Shown here: in pieces, positions 36,339-45,765 of the stretch
Numbering within the stretch: position 1 is the first letter of the stretch
Layout of the letters: every line of letters starts with the position of its first letter
Source of the DNA: UBA6168 sp041392505
GTDB lineage: Bacteria; Bacteroidota; Bacteroidia; Chitinophagales; Saprospiraceae
DNA length: 64,000 bases
Assembly: GCA_041392505.1 (NCBI GenBank)
Contig: JAWKLX010000041.1
Coordinates: 1-64,000 of the forward strand
Direction: 5' to 3'
Position numbers and translations under genes: made by a program
Notes under the pieces: generated by a model
The model's database searches: none
What the model was told of the DNA's origin: nothing
What the model saw: only the letters and a program-made list of their open reading frames with translations

Positions 36339-38015
36339 ATGATCGCTTTTCGAATAAAAAAATTGACCACAAATGTTTTCCTGCTGTTAAGTTCATTTGC
36401 CGTACAAGCGCAGAACACCGTGGGACTGATTTCCATAGATCACGAAAAAACAATAGGTGGGTTCAACTTGATATACCCCGAACACCAACCAGATGTCTAC
36501 CTCTTAAACGAATGTGGGGAAATTGTCCATGTATGGGAAGATGATACAGATTTAAGGCCCGGAAAAACGGCTTGCCTTTTGGAAAATGGGAACTTGCTAC
36601 GGGCCAAAATCAGTCCTGCGCTTGGGGCATCATTTGGGACGGGAGGGGCAGGAGGTGTGGTTGAAATGCTCACTTGGGATAATGAATTGGTGTGGTCTTA
36701 CACTGTGGCGGATTCCCTGAACCGTCAGCATCATGACGTGCTGTACATGGAAAATGAAAATGTCTTGATGATTGTTTGGGAATGGAAAAATTATGACGAA
36801 CTGATTGAAAATGGTTTTGACACCCTTCACAATGCCGCTGACGTACTCTGGCCGGACTACTTGTTGGAGGTAAACCCTCAGACAAATGAAATTGCTTGGG
36901 AGTGGCACGCCTGGGATCACTTGGTGCAAGATTTTGATCCAACAAAAAAGAACTACGGGGTAGTTAGCGACCATCCGGAACTGATCGATGTCAACTACAA
37001 AGAGCTCACCTTTGAACGGCAGGATTTCATGCACACCAACGCCATTGACTACGACCCCATCAAAGATCAGGTACTGCTGAGTGTCCGCCATTTTAATGAA
37101 ATATGGATCATCGACCACAGCACTACCTCTGAGGAAGCCAGTGGCCACACTGGCGGAAACAGTGGAAGGGGAGGCGATCTTCTTTTTCGTTGGGGGAATC
37201 CGGCTGCCTACGGTAAAGGCAATGAGGCGGACCAAAAATTGTTCAACCAACACGATGCTCAGTGGATTGATGATTTTGTAGATTCTAATTACGGGCACTT
37301 TGGGGAAATAGTCCTCTTTAATAATAAGGTGTCAACAAATACCTCGGCAGGTCAAATTTTAGCACCAGTCTGGGAGGAAGCCGCCAAGTCTTATGCTATG
37401 GAAAATGGTGTATTTCTCCCGAATACGTTTTCCGAAACCATTTCACATCCTGACGCAGCTAAAAACTATTCGTCCAACGCATCAAGCATTCAAATTTTGG
37501 GAGATGGGGCGGTGGTGATGTGTGCCGCTAACCAAGGCTTTCTATTTGAACTGGCAAAAGACGGTTCGGTGGCCTGGGAATATCGCATTCCGCTGCGGTT
37601 TGGCCTCCCAGTCACACAAGGGTTTGCATTGTCGGTGAACGATAATTTTACATTTCAGTGCGAAAAGTATTTGGCGGATTTTCCTGCGTTTAATGGAAAG
37701 GAATTAACCCCAATGGGATTTATTGAATTAGAGCCCAATATTGCCTTTTGTGCGCTCTCTGGGACGTCTGAAAAAAAAGAAGGAGAATTAATAATTTACC
37801 CCAATCCAATGGTAGATTATTTTTTTATAGAGAACAATATGACTCTCCCAGCCCGTGTTGAAATATTTAATAATTACGGTGAAAGAGTATATCATGAATT
37901 AATTAATACAGGCAAAAATAAAATAGACGCAGTAGATTGGCCTTCGGGCATTTATTTTTTAGCAGAAAAAGAGCAGGGTATTTTTTATAAATTAATAAAA
38001 ATGGAGCAGGGGTAG
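36339..38015 (+). CDS. Arylsulfotransferase-like (ASST) secreted protein with T9SS C-terminal domain (copy 2)
   Basis: A 558-residue paralogue of the protein at 22574-24262, with the same signal-peptide layout (FAVQAQNTVGLISIDHE), propeller blades and histidines (RQHHDVLYMENENVLMIVWE, WEWHAWDHLV, DFMHTNAIDYDPIKDQVLL, FNQHDAQWIDDF) and a C-terminal T9SS domain (about 480-558, IYPNPMVDYFFIEN). Both copies lie next to SusCD-type clusters; this one is divergent from the susC3 cluster and is the only gene in the window with long arrays of spaced repeats before it. Active-site residues cannot be assigned safely by eye, so sulfotransfer is inferred. Confidence 0.8.
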   Translation: MIAFRIKKLTTNVFLLLSSFAVQAQNTVGLISIDHEKTIGGFNLIYPEHQPDVYLLNECGEIVHVWEDDTDLRPGKTACLLENGNLLRAKISPALGASFGTGGAGGVVEMLTWDNELVWSYTVADSLNRQHHDVLYMENENVLMIVWEWKNYDELIENGFDTLHNAADVLWPDYLLEVNPQTNEIAWEWHAWDHLVQDFDPTKKNYGVVSDHPELIDVNYKELTFERQDFMHTNAIDYDPIKDQVLLSVRHFNEIWIIDHSTTSEEASGHTGGNSGRGGDLLFRWGNPAAYGKGNEADQKLFNQHDAQWIDDFVDSNYGHFGEIVLFNNKVSTNTSAGQILAPVWEEAAKSYAMENGVFLPNTFSETISHPDAAKNYSSNASSIQILGDGAVVMCAANQGFLFELAKDGSVAWEYRIPLRFGLPVTQGFALSVNDNFTFQCEKYLADFPAFNGKELTPMGFIELEPNIAFCALSGTSEKKEGELIIYPNPMVDYFFIENNMTLPARVEIFNNYGERVYHELINTGKNKIDAVDWPSGIYFLAEKEQGIFYKLIKMEQG

Positions 38016-38105
38016 ATTTTATTCTAAAATTAGAAATTTGACAAATTAATAATAAGGGTTTTAATTTCCCAATTTCCCAATTTCTAATTTCCAATTTCCT
38101 TTAAT

Positions 38106-39566
38106 TCATTTGGCTAATTTTTTTGCCAATAAACTATTAGTCGTTTTTGGTTCAGCCTTGCCTTTTGAGGCACGCATGACTTCGCCCATGAAAAAACTAA
38201 TCAAACCCTTTTTCCCGTTTTGTAAAGCTTTTACTTTGTCAGGGTTTTGGGACAAAACTTCGTCCACTATTTTTTCTATAAAACCTTCGTCAGTGCTTTG
38301 GATTAAATTCATCTTTTGTGCCAACGTCATTACTTCTTGATCGGGCTGTTTGATCATTTCTGGAAACAACCGTTGGTAGGCGATAGAAGCGGTGACTTTT
38401 CCATCCTCAATTAATTGGATAAATTCGGCCAGCCGTTTTTTTGAAATGTCAAATGCCTCAAGCGTTATATTTTCTTCCGATAAATAAGGGTTGATTTTAT
38501 TGATAATTAAATTCGAAGCTGACTTAAAATGCGTTGTATAATTAATTAAATCTAAAAAATAATTCGCCGTATTTTTTTCTGTGGTTAATAATTCAGCCTC
38601 GTATTCCGACAAGCTATATTTCGAAATAAATTCATTAAATAATTCATTCGGTAATTTAGGTAAGCTATTTTTTATTTCCTCAATTTCTTTTTCCGACAAA
38701 ACAACTGGCGGTAAATCGGGGTCTGGGAAATAGCGGTAGTCGTTGGCGTCTTCTTTATCCCGCATGGGCGTAGTGACGCCGGTGGCAGGATTGAAATTTA
38801 ATGTTTCACGCGTTACTACCCCGCCATTTTCAATTAATTCAATTTGCCGTTGCGATTCATAATTAATGGCCTGCCGGGCAAATTTCATGGAGTTGACATT
38901 TTTTATTTCGCAGCGCTCACCAAATTCCGTTGCCCCTTTTTTCCTGACAGAAACATTCACATCGCAGCGCATCGAACCTTCCTGCATATTTCCGTCCGAA
39001 ATTTCCAGATAACGGGCAAGTTGGCGAATGGCTGTCATTAGTGCATCTACTTCCTCGCCGGAACGCAGGTCCGGTTCAGTGACAATTTCCAAAAGCGGAG
39101 TGCCTGCTCTGTTCAAATCGATCAAGGAATTATTTGGGTCGGCGTCGTGGATAGATTTCCCTGCATCTTCTTCCATGTGGATATGGTGCAGGCGGATGTA
39201 TTTTTTTTCGTCACCTACCCGTATTTCCAGACCACCACCGATACAAATCGGGTGTTTGTCTTGGGTGATCTGGTAGCCTTTTGGTAGGTCGAGATAGAAG
39301 TAATTTTTGCGGTCGAAACAATTCCGCTGGTTGATTTTACTGCCCATCGCCAAGCCAAGGCGGGTGGCGTACTCTACCTGTGCGTTGTTCAGTTTCGGCA
39401 AGGTGCCGGGGTGCCCCAACGAAATGGCGCTGACATGGGTGTTCGGTTCGGCGCCGAAGGTGATGTCATCCCCACAAAAAGCCTTGCTGCGAGTGGCAAG
39501 CTGAAGATGGATTTCGAGGCCGATGACGGTTTCGTACCCGGATAATTTATTTTCGGTTATTTCCAT
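38106..39566 (-). CDS. gatB: Aspartyl/glutamyl-tRNA amidotransferase subunit B
   Basis: 486 residues from the ATG at 39566 (an alternative ATG at 39578 adds four). GatB binds misacylated Glu-tRNA(Gln)/Asp-tRNA(Asn) and activates the acyl group for amidation with ammonia from GatA. Clear GatB motifs: GYETVIGLEIHLQL at the start, FDRKNYFYLDLPKGYQITQ, HMEEDAGKSIHD, DLNRAGTPLLEIVTEPDL and the C-terminal YqeY-like helical tail (about 330-486). The start overlaps the stop of the unknown upstream gene (39557), so the two are coupled. gatA and gatC are not in the window. The 90 bp before the second arylsulfotransferase-like stop carry only AT-rich short repeats. Confidence 0.97.
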   Translation of the reverse strand: MEITENKLSGYETVIGLEIHLQLATRSKAFCGDDITFGAEPNTHVSAISLGHPGTLPKLNNAQVEYATRLGLAMGSKINQRNCFDRKNYFYLDLPKGYQITQDKHPICIGGGLEIRVGDEKKYIRLHHIHMEEDAGKSIHDADPNNSLIDLNRAGTPLLEIVTEPDLRSGEEVDALMTAIRQLARYLEISDGNMQEGSMRCDVNVSVRKKGATEFGERCEIKNVNSMKFARQAINYESQRQIELIENGGVVTRETLNFNPATGVTTPMRDKEDANDYRYFPDPDLPPVVLSEKEIEEIKNSLPKLPNELFNEFISKYSLSEYEAELLTTEKNTANYFLDLINYTTHFKSASNLIINKINPYLSEENITLEAFDISKKRLAEFIQLIEDGKVTASIAYQRLFPEMIKQPDQEVMTLAQKMNLIQSTDEGFIEKIVDEVLSQNPDKVKALQNGKKGLISFFMGEVMRASKGKAEPKTTNSLLAKKLAK

Positions 39567-40210
39567 ATTTGCCACCATTTATTTATTGGATTATTAAAAT
39601 TGTTCACTTCCTGTCCACTGTTCCTCGAATAGTAATTATCTTTTTCCTTTCTATTGTCAATAAAATCCCAACGGCCAAAATTATCATCCTGTTTCCCTGT
39701 AAGGATGATCTCTTTTTCTTCAATCCATTTTTTTATAATTACTGCTAATTCCCGTGCCTTTGGATATTGTTGATCGGTGAGTTTTTGTTTTTGTTGTGGC
39801 ATTAGTTGTTCCCAACGCAAATTCGACCCTGTATCGGGAACTGTTAATCTTAGTCCACAACTTAATCCCAAGTCGCTTAAAAAAGAATATCCATCACAGG
39901 AGAGTTGGTAGATTCTGATTATTGAATTCGCAGCGTTATTGTCCTTATTAATAATAGAGTCCAATAATGCATTCATTTTAATGGTTTCTAATTTTCCGTA
40001 GTCTATATATTTTACAAGTATTTTTTCTAGATTATAAAAACTTTGAGTTGTCTGATAATTCAAAGAAATTAAATATAGATAATCATCTTCTTGCATTTCT
40101 TTTTTCAAAAAATCAGAGTCGTAAACCCACTGCTCAAAATCCAGCATGGATATCTTTTTCAATTTTAGTTTGAAAAATTGATCTTCAATATTTGTAAGAG
40201 AGATTTTCAT
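39557..40210 (-). CDS. Unknown cytosolic protein upstream of gatB
   Basis: 217 residues from the ATG at 40210; a TTG three codons earlier is possible. No family recognised. There is no signal peptide. The first 160 residues look alpha-helical and rich in Lys/Leu/Ile, with one Cys pair (LGLSCGLRL and SCDG), and the C-terminal part is polar and Asn-rich (VNNFNNPINKWWQIWK). It overlaps the gatB start and is the only AT-rich member of the run gatB-unknown-purH, so it may be an insertion between housekeeping genes. A SMI1-like immunity role is possible but unsupported. Confidence 0.5.
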   Translation of the reverse strand: MKISLTNIEDQFFKLKLKKISMLDFEQWVYDSDFLKKEMQEDDYLYLISLNYQTTQSFYNLEKILVKYIDYGKLETIKMNALLDSIINKDNNAANSIIRIYQLSCDGYSFLSDLGLSCGLRLTVPDTGSNLRWEQLMPQQKQKLTDQQYPKARELAVIIKKWIEEKEIILTGKQDDNFGRWDFIDNRKEKDNYYSRNSGQEVNNFNNPINKWWQIWK

Positions 40211-40258
40211 TGTTGACAAATGAAAACGGGTGTGTTATTTAATCTTCATTTTGTTTTA

Positions 40259-41779
40259 TCAATGCTTAAAATGCCTAGTCCCTGTCAGCACCATCGCCAT
40301 TCCATGCGCATCGCAATAATCGATGCTTTCTTGGTCCTTGATCGAGCCACCGGGCTGTGTCACTGCTTTGATGCCTTCCTTATCGGCGATCTCCACGCAA
40401 TCGGGGAAAGGGAAAAAGGCGTCGGAACCCATCACAGCCCCTTCGAGGTCGAAACCGAAAGCCTTGGCTTTGGCGATGGCTTGTTTCAGCGCATCCACTC
40501 GGCTTGTTTGGCCACATCCCATACCGATGAGTTGTTGGTTTTTTACCAAGGCGATTCCGTTCGACTTTAGGTGCTTCACCGCGATGTTGGCGAACAACAA
40601 ATCCTTGATCTGAGCTTCCGTCGGGGCTACTTTCGTGGCTACGGTTAAATCGGTTGCGGTTTCAATTTTTAGGTCGGTGTCTTGTTCGACTACCCCGTTC
40701 AGCAAGCTGCGGAAAGATCGGGGACGGACAAAGAAGTCTTTGATTTTCAATAAAATGCGTTTACTCTTTTTCTGCAAAAACTCCAGTGCATCAGCGTCGA
40801 AGTCAGGGGCGATGACAACTTCATAAAATAGTTGGTCAATCTCTTCAGCGGTTGCCAAATCCAATGAGCGATTGCAAATGAAGATGCCGCCAAAGGCCGA
40901 TACATTGTCACAAGCAAGCGCTGCTTTCCATGCTTCAAGAAGGGTAGGTCGACTGGCGAGGCCACAGGAGTTGGTATGTTTTAAAATGGCAAAAGTTGGT
41001 TCGGCGTCTTTGAATTCCCGCATGATCTGCACTGCTGCGTCGATGTCCACCAAGTTGTTGTAGCTGATGGCTTTGCCGCCGAGTTTCACAAACATTTTAT
41101 CAAAATCGCCAAAGAAAACGCCGTTCTGGTGCGGGTTTTCCCCGTAGCGCAAAATGTCTGAACGGTGAACACTGTGCTTGAACGACAGGTCGGCAGTGCC
41201 TTCATTGAAATAATTGAAAATGGCCACATCGTAGTTGGAGGATACCTTGAATGCCCGACGGGCCAATTCTTTGCGGTCGTCGAGGCTGAGGAAGCCTTGC
41301 TTTTCTTTCAGCAAATCCAACAGCATCGGGTATTCATCTTTGGAAGGGACACAGGCAACGTCCTTAAAATTTTTGGCGGCAGCCCGGATCAATGAAATAC
41401 CTCCAATGTCAATTTTTTCGATGATGGTTGCCTCGTCGTCTGTGCTGGCGACGGTTGCCTCAAAAGGGTAGAGGTCGACAATGACGAGGTCGATTTCTGG
41501 GATTTCATATTGCGCCAATTGGGAACGGTGCGCTTCTTCCCGTCGGGCAAGGATGCCGCCGAACACCTTTGGGTGCAACGTTTTTACCCGTCCATCCAAA
41601 ATAGAAGGATAGGAGGTTAGGTCTTCGACCGTTTCAACGGGAACGCCGAGCCCTTCGATATAGGTTTGCGTACCACCTGTGGAATAAATGGTGACGCCGA
41701 GTTTGTGCAGTTCGAGGATGATGTCTTCTAACCCTTCTTTGTGGTATACGGAAATGAGTGCTGATTTAAGTTTTTTCAT
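40259..41779 (-). CDS. purH: Bifunctional AICAR formyltransferase/IMP cyclohydrolase
   Basis: 506 residues, the usual size. The N-terminal MGS-like IMP cyclohydrolase domain (about 1-150: LISVYHKEGL, STGGTQTYIEGLGVPV, DGRVKTLHPKVFGGIL) is followed by the AICAR transformylase domain (about 195-506: RYGENPHQNGVFFG, FAILKHTNSCGLAS with the catalytic Lys-His pair, and SDAFFPFPDCVEIADKEGI). These catalyse the last two steps of purine synthesis to IMP. A CGTTTG/CAAACG hairpin directly before the start (about 41782-41795) could affect translation. No other pur gene is in the window. Confidence 0.97.
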   Translation of the reverse strand: MKKLKSALISVYHKEGLEDIILELHKLGVTIYSTGGTQTYIEGLGVPVETVEDLTSYPSILDGRVKTLHPKVFGGILARREEAHRSQLAQYEIPEIDLVIVDLYPFEATVASTDDEATIIEKIDIGGISLIRAAAKNFKDVACVPSKDEYPMLLDLLKEKQGFLSLDDRKELARRAFKVSSNYDVAIFNYFNEGTADLSFKHSVHRSDILRYGENPHQNGVFFGDFDKMFVKLGGKAISYNNLVDIDAAVQIMREFKDAEPTFAILKHTNSCGLASRPTLLEAWKAALACDNVSAFGGIFICNRSLDLATAEEIDQLFYEVVIAPDFDADALEFLQKKSKRILLKIKDFFVRPRSFRSLLNGVVEQDTDLKIETATDLTVATKVAPTEAQIKDLLFANIAVKHLKSNGIALVKNQQLIGMGCGQTSRVDALKQAIAKAKAFGFDLEGAVMGSDAFFPFPDCVEIADKEGIKAVTQPGGSIKDQESIDYCDAHGMAMVLTGTRHFKH

Positions 41780-42376
41780 ATCGTTTGGTCAAACGGTTTA
41801 TCGGTCTAATGGTGCTACTGAGGAACAGCTTTTAGCAGGTAAATGGTGAAAAAAAAAACTTTACACCAAAATACTGCGAAACCGTTACACCGATTTTTTC
41901 CGCTGAATTCTGATTTATAAAAAATATTGTTTTTTGAAAAAGAGGCGCAAAGGTAAAGTTTAGTGCAGAGAGATGAGAGCAGCAAACTAAGTGCTTTTAA
42001 AACTGATCCATTGTTGTTGGGAACTTTGCCTGATTTTAGAAACCTGACTTTTAGGATAACTTGGTTGGAATGGGAATTCGCAATAGGGTTTCTTTGTAAC
42101 TGTAAATGGTAAAATAAAAAGCTGATTAAAGGGTAAATAAAATTTGAAAGTTGAGGCATTGATTCGTTCTCGTTACCCTCTTTCTAATTTTTTAAACACC
42201 TGGTGCCTTGATGCCCAAATCCTTACCCCGCCAAAAGCACGCTCTTCTAATTTTTTGTTTGGACTCCAGATATTAATTGCTGTGAAAACTTTGGGACTAT
42301 TTCATACAGGATTTATACGGCCTGCTTGCCTTGTGTAAGTGGGCCGTTTTTAATGGCCCCGGTTAACGAATCTTGC
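41780..42376. other. Intergenic region between purH and the TetR regulator genes
   Basis: About 600 bp without a convincing gene. Near the purH start there is a CGTTTG/CAAACG dyad; the phrase ttctaattttttgtttgga (about 42247) resembles ctttctaattttttaaac (about 42180), a weak direct repeat. A terminator-like hairpin facing + lies at 42317-42352 although no + strand gene precedes it, so a small RNA is conceivable. No other structure was seen. Confidence 0.35.
42317..42352 (+). terminator. Orphan terminator-like hairpin
   Basis: ACGGCC (42317-42322) pairs with GGCCGT (42342-42347) around a 19-base loop, with a TTTTTA tail reading on +. An overlapping alternative pairing, GGCC with GGCCCC further right (42353-42360), also exists. 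No + strand gene precedes it. Confidence 0.35.
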
Positions 42377-43051
42377 TTACTGCGTCAATCGGAAAATGAA
42401 ATATTCCATCATCTGCTCCAATTCCTCCGTGTTTTCCTTTTCTATTTTAATATCCGTCAGGGTCGGTAAGTGTTCGGCGTAATAACTGTGGTTGTTTGCC
42501 ATTTCCAGCAGGTCGCTGGCCGCAGCTTTGGGATAAGGAAAGGCTGGGTTGAGCTCTAAAATGATTCCAGATATTTTGGAGTTAAGCATTTTTAAGGTGT
42601 GGAAAAAACCTTGTTTGTTTTCTTCGTCTACTTCCTTTACATGGTAGGCTTTCGTCCCTTCAAAAATGACCAGTTGGTGCAGTGCATCCCGGTCAATATA
42701 AGCAACTGGGGTGGCCATGCGGATCGTATCTACAATGGTCTTGATGACAATTTTTATTTTTTGTTTGGGGTCTTCCACGTTCATCGTATTGAAATCGATA
42801 CGGAAGCGCACCCACTCCCAATAGTAGGAAACGAGGTAAACGAGGAGCAAGTGTTTGTTGGTAAAATAGCGGTAAATGGAGGCCTCTGTGGAGTTGATGC
42901 GGGCTGCCAGTTTTTTGAAAGTAAAGGACTCGATGCCCAGTTCATTGATGAGGGCAATGCCTTCTTGGATGATCCGTTGGCCTAAGTCGGTGGACTGTGG
43001 GTCTCGCTGATAGAGGTTTTTATTGATCGATATTTGAACGGAGATAGCCAT
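42377..43051 (-). CDS. TetR/AcrR family transcriptional regulator
   Basis: 224 residues. The N-terminal helix-turn-helix (about 25-70) reads QRIIQEGIALINELGIESFT, then KLAARINSTEASIYRYF, the classic TetR DNA-binding signature; the C-terminal half is an all-helical ligand-binding/dimerisation domain. It is divergent from the small exported ORF at 43387 and the SulP gene beyond, with about 335 bp between. It could therefore control the inorganic-carbon locus, but no dyad clearly of TetR type was identified in the gap. Confidence 0.88.
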   Translation of the reverse strand: MAISVQISINKNLYQRDPQSTDLGQRIIQEGIALINELGIESFTFKKLAARINSTEASIYRYFTNKHLLLVYLVSYYWEWVRFRIDFNTMNVEDPKQKIKIVIKTIVDTIRMATPVAYIDRDALHQLVIFEGTKAYHVKEVDEENKQGFFHTLKMLNSKISGIILELNPAFPYPKAAASDLLEMANNHSYYAEHLPTLTDIKIEKENTEELEQMMEYFIFRLTQ

Positions 43052-43336
43052 ATTGAATATTTAATGTTAAAATGAACTTTTCCGAAAATCATTTCAGAAA
43101 TAGGAAAGATTCGTTGACAATCAGGTAGTTAGGTCGTGTTTGGTTCGGGGGCATAATATTGAGTAAGAAAAGAAATGCCCAAGTCCTTTTTGTACTAATA
43201 TGCTCCCATTCAGAAATTGTTTCGTGCCCACTAGCTTGGCCTACTTTTTTGAAAATTGCCAATGTATTTGGGGCGGGGCATATCATCACAAGGCAAATCT
43301 AAAAAAGTAGGATCAATTAAACATTCCATAGCCGTG

Positions 43337-43368
43337 TTTGTATTGGTAGGAGCATTGCTATATATTTG
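43337..43368 (+). promoter_or_regulatory. Consensus Bacteroidetes promoter of the small ORF before sulP
   Basis: TTTG (43337-43340), exactly 20 bp, then TATATTTG (43361-43368) matches the Bacteroidetes primary-sigma consensus -33 TTTG / -7 TAnnTTTG without mismatch. Transcription would begin near 43374, a dozen bases before the ATG at 43387. This is the best promoter found in the window. Confidence 0.8.
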
Positions 43369-43386
43369 CGAAACAAAACATACTGA

Positions 43387-43704
43387 ATGTCAAAAGCCTA
43401 CACATATCGTTTACCAATCCTCCACTTGTTGCTGGCAGCTATCCTGATGATGTGTTTCTCTAGCATGTATGCTAATGACAACAATGCTTTGGTAAACAGT
43501 GGGGAAGAAGTGGAAACGATGGAAATGAAAGATAATGTGGAAGAAGACAAAGAGTTTTCGAACTACGACCTTGATAAAGACGACGCCTTGCTATCTATTG
43601 CCTCTCCTATAATTCAAACTTCCTATTACTACTATTCTGACCAAAAAAACATGGCTCTATTCAATTGCTACCTTGGCATTGTTCTGCCTCCTCCAGAGTC
43701 TTGA
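43387..43704 (+). CDS. Small exported protein upstream of the first SulP gene
   Basis: 105 residues with a signal peptide (about 1-29, MMCFSSMYAND) and a strongly acidic middle (NSGEEVETMEMKDNVEEDKEF), ending in a short aromatic/proline stretch (TSYYYYSDQKNMALF, then VLPPPES). A flawless promoter sits directly before it, so it is almost certainly expressed. No family is recognised. A second small exported ORF holds the same position before the SulP-DabA gene (46667-47083). It may be an accessory or a leader that tunes expression of the transporter. Confidence 0.6.
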   Translation: MSKAYTYRLPILHLLLAAILMMCFSSMYANDNNALVNSGEEVETMEMKDNVEEDKEFSNYDLDKDDALLSIASPIIQTSYYYYSDQKNMALFNCYLGIVLPPPES

Positions 43705-43970
43705 TCCAGCCTACCTTGAATTTGATTTTGTGAAAATTTTATTTCGTATTTGGTGGAAATGAATATACAATGGTACCTCAGCCTAACTTGAATCGTTTCG
43801 ATTCTATCCCAGCACCCGCTGATTTATTGTCTTAGCTATTATTCAAACTGGAATTCATCTCCACTAATTTGATTTTCTACAAATCAAATCAAACCATTTT
43901 TTGCTTGTCCTCCGCTCTTAGTGGGGGCAAGCTATTATCTGTTTTATAATCAATTATCAAATTAGAAAAG
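43705..43970. other. Intergenic hairpins between the small ORF and sulP
   Basis: TTTGATTT/AAATCAAA (43868-43888, loop tctac) is followed by GCTTGTCCTCC with GGGGGCAAGC (about 43903-43932, using G-U pairs) and then TATTATCTGTTTT. The second could be a weak terminator or attenuator between the small ORF and sulP. Nothing else was seen in these 266 bp. Confidence 0.45.
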
Positions 43971-45599
43971 ATGAATTCAACTGAAAATATATCACATGGC
44001 TTTTTGGCCAATTTAAAAAATGACCTCCCTGCCAGTTTGGTGGTCTTCTTGGTGGCTGTACCCTTATGTTTGGGCATTGCCTTGGCCTCGGGGGCACCGC
44101 TCTTTTCAGGTATCATTTCCGGCATTATCGGGGGCATCGTTGTGGGGGCTCTTAGTGGTTCCCAGCTGGGGGTGAGCGGTCCCGCTGCCGGGTTGGCGGT
44201 GATCGTCCTGACGGCCATCCAGGAATTGGGCAGTTTCGAAATATTTCTCGTAGCAGTGGTCATTGGTGGCGTTTTCCAATTGCTGTTGGGCTTCGCAAAG
44301 GCAGGCATTATCGGTTATTATTTCCCATCATCCGTTATCAAGGGGATGTTGTCGGGTATCGGGATCATTATAATTTTAAAACAAATACCACATGCCTTTG
44401 GCTACGATAAAGACCCGGAAGGGGACCTTGCTTTTAGCCAGGTTGATGGGCACAACACCTTCTCCGAACTACTTTACATGCTTGATAATGTAAGCTTGGG
44501 GGCAGTTATTATTACCGTTGTTTCGATGTTTATTCTGATCTTATGGGAGCAGTCATTTATGAAGAAACAGCGGGTGTTCCAGGTTATTCAAGGGCCGCTC
44601 ATTGTGGTGACGGCAGGCATCATCTTGAACCTTATTTTCCAAAAAATGGACGGCCTAGCGCTGGATGGCGAGCACATCGTAAGCATTCCTGTGGCAGGCA
44701 GCATAGCTGGTTTTTTTGACCAATTTACTTTCCCCGATTTCGGAGCAATCATGAACCCGGCTTTATGGGTTACAGGCATAACCATCGCAGTAGTGGCGAG
44801 CTTGGAGACGTTGCTCTGCCTCGAAGCAACTGACAAGCTTGACCCATACAAACGAGTGGCCCCAGCGAACCAAGAGCTGAAAGCACAAGGCATTGGCAAC
44901 ATCCTTTCTGGCTTGGTGGGTGGCTTGCCGATCACCCAGGTCATCGTCCGCAGTTCGACCAATATTCAGTCGGGTGGACGGACAAAAGCATCGGCCATTT
45001 TTCATGGCATCATCATGTTGGGTTGTGCCATTGCTATTCCCCATATATTGAACCTCATCCCCTTGGCAAGTTTGGCGGCCATCCTGTTTTTGGTTGGTTA
45101 CAAATTAGCAAAGCCATCCCTCTTTAAACAAATGTATGGCCTTGGTAAAGAGCATTTTATACCATTCATGGTGACCATCATCGGTATTGTTTTCACCGAC
45201 CTGCTGATGGGGATTGGGCTGGGCACTGCTGTCGCTATTTTCTTTGTACTGCTGGCCAATTACAAGAAGCCTTATTACTTTGAAGCGGAAAATCACCAAC
45301 CGGGTGAGCCCATCGTTTTGAAACTTTCCGAAAATGTAACTTTCTTGAACAAAGCTGCCATTTTGCAAACGCTCAACCATTTGCCAGAAAATTCAAAAGT
45401 GGTTATCGATGCTTCCCAGTCAGTGGAAATAGACCAAGACGTGTTGGAGATAATTGAAGATTTTAAAGTGAATGCAGCTTTTAAAAACATCGATCTCCAG
45501 ATCATTGAGCAGCGCAAGGATGTGCCGAATTACCCGGCGAAAGAATTGGCGAAAATGATTGCCAAGGGTAAGGGAAAGGAAGCGACAACCATTAATTAA
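43971..45599 (+). CDS. SulP family inorganic anion transporter
   Basis: A 542-residue SulP/SLC26 transporter with about 12-14 membrane segments (about 20-420), including the family core LPASLVVFLVAVPLCLGIALASG, GSQLGVSGPAAGLAVIV and GLVGGLPITQVIVRSSTNIQSG, then a cytosolic STAS domain (about 430-525; ENVTFLNKAAILQTLNHLP, KVVIDASQSVEIDQDVLEII). SulP proteins carry bicarbonate, sulfate or other anions; cyanobacterial BicA is a Na+/bicarbonate member. The next gene is a carbonic anhydrase and a DabA fusion follows, so bicarbonate is the likely substrate, by inference from context. Confidence 0.9.
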   Translation: MNSTENISHGFLANLKNDLPASLVVFLVAVPLCLGIALASGAPLFSGIISGIIGGIVVGALSGSQLGVSGPAAGLAVIVLTAIQELGSFEIFLVAVVIGGVFQLLLGFAKAGIIGYYFPSSVIKGMLSGIGIIIILKQIPHAFGYDKDPEGDLAFSQVDGHNTFSELLYMLDNVSLGAVIITVVSMFILILWEQSFMKKQRVFQVIQGPLIVVTAGIILNLIFQKMDGLALDGEHIVSIPVAGSIAGFFDQFTFPDFGAIMNPALWVTGITIAVVASLETLLCLEATDKLDPYKRVAPANQELKAQGIGNILSGLVGGLPITQVIVRSSTNIQSGGRTKASAIFHGIIMLGCAIAIPHILNLIPLASLAAILFLVGYKLAKPSLFKQMYGLGKEHFIPFMVTIIGIVFTDLLMGIGLGTAVAIFFVLLANYKKPYYFEAENHQPGEPIVLKLSENVTFLNKAAILQTLNHLPENSKVVIDASQSVEIDQDVLEIIEDFKVNAAFKNIDLQIIEQRKDVPNYPAKELAKMIAKGKGKEATTIN

Positions 45600-45765
45600 C
45601 GCAAATCAAAAATGAGGTGGCAGGCTTGGTTGGCTGGTGTTTTTTAAAATGCTAACCAATTGATCCATGGTTTTTCATATTTTGCAAAATGAAAACGGGG
45701 CTTTGTCTTCACCTGCTATCACTCATAAACTAATCAATTACCAACTAAAAAAAAAACTACCTAAA

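Noticed and set aside
41815..42338. Two overlapping short frames on both strands after purH
   Set aside because: Neither has a start context, domain or sensible composition; the gap is better seen as non-coding.
45667..45765. 33-residue N-terminal extension of the carbonic anhydrase
   Set aside because: Beta-carbonic anhydrases begin near the MDINQIF start; the extension is non-conserved in character and lacks a plausible targeting signal.
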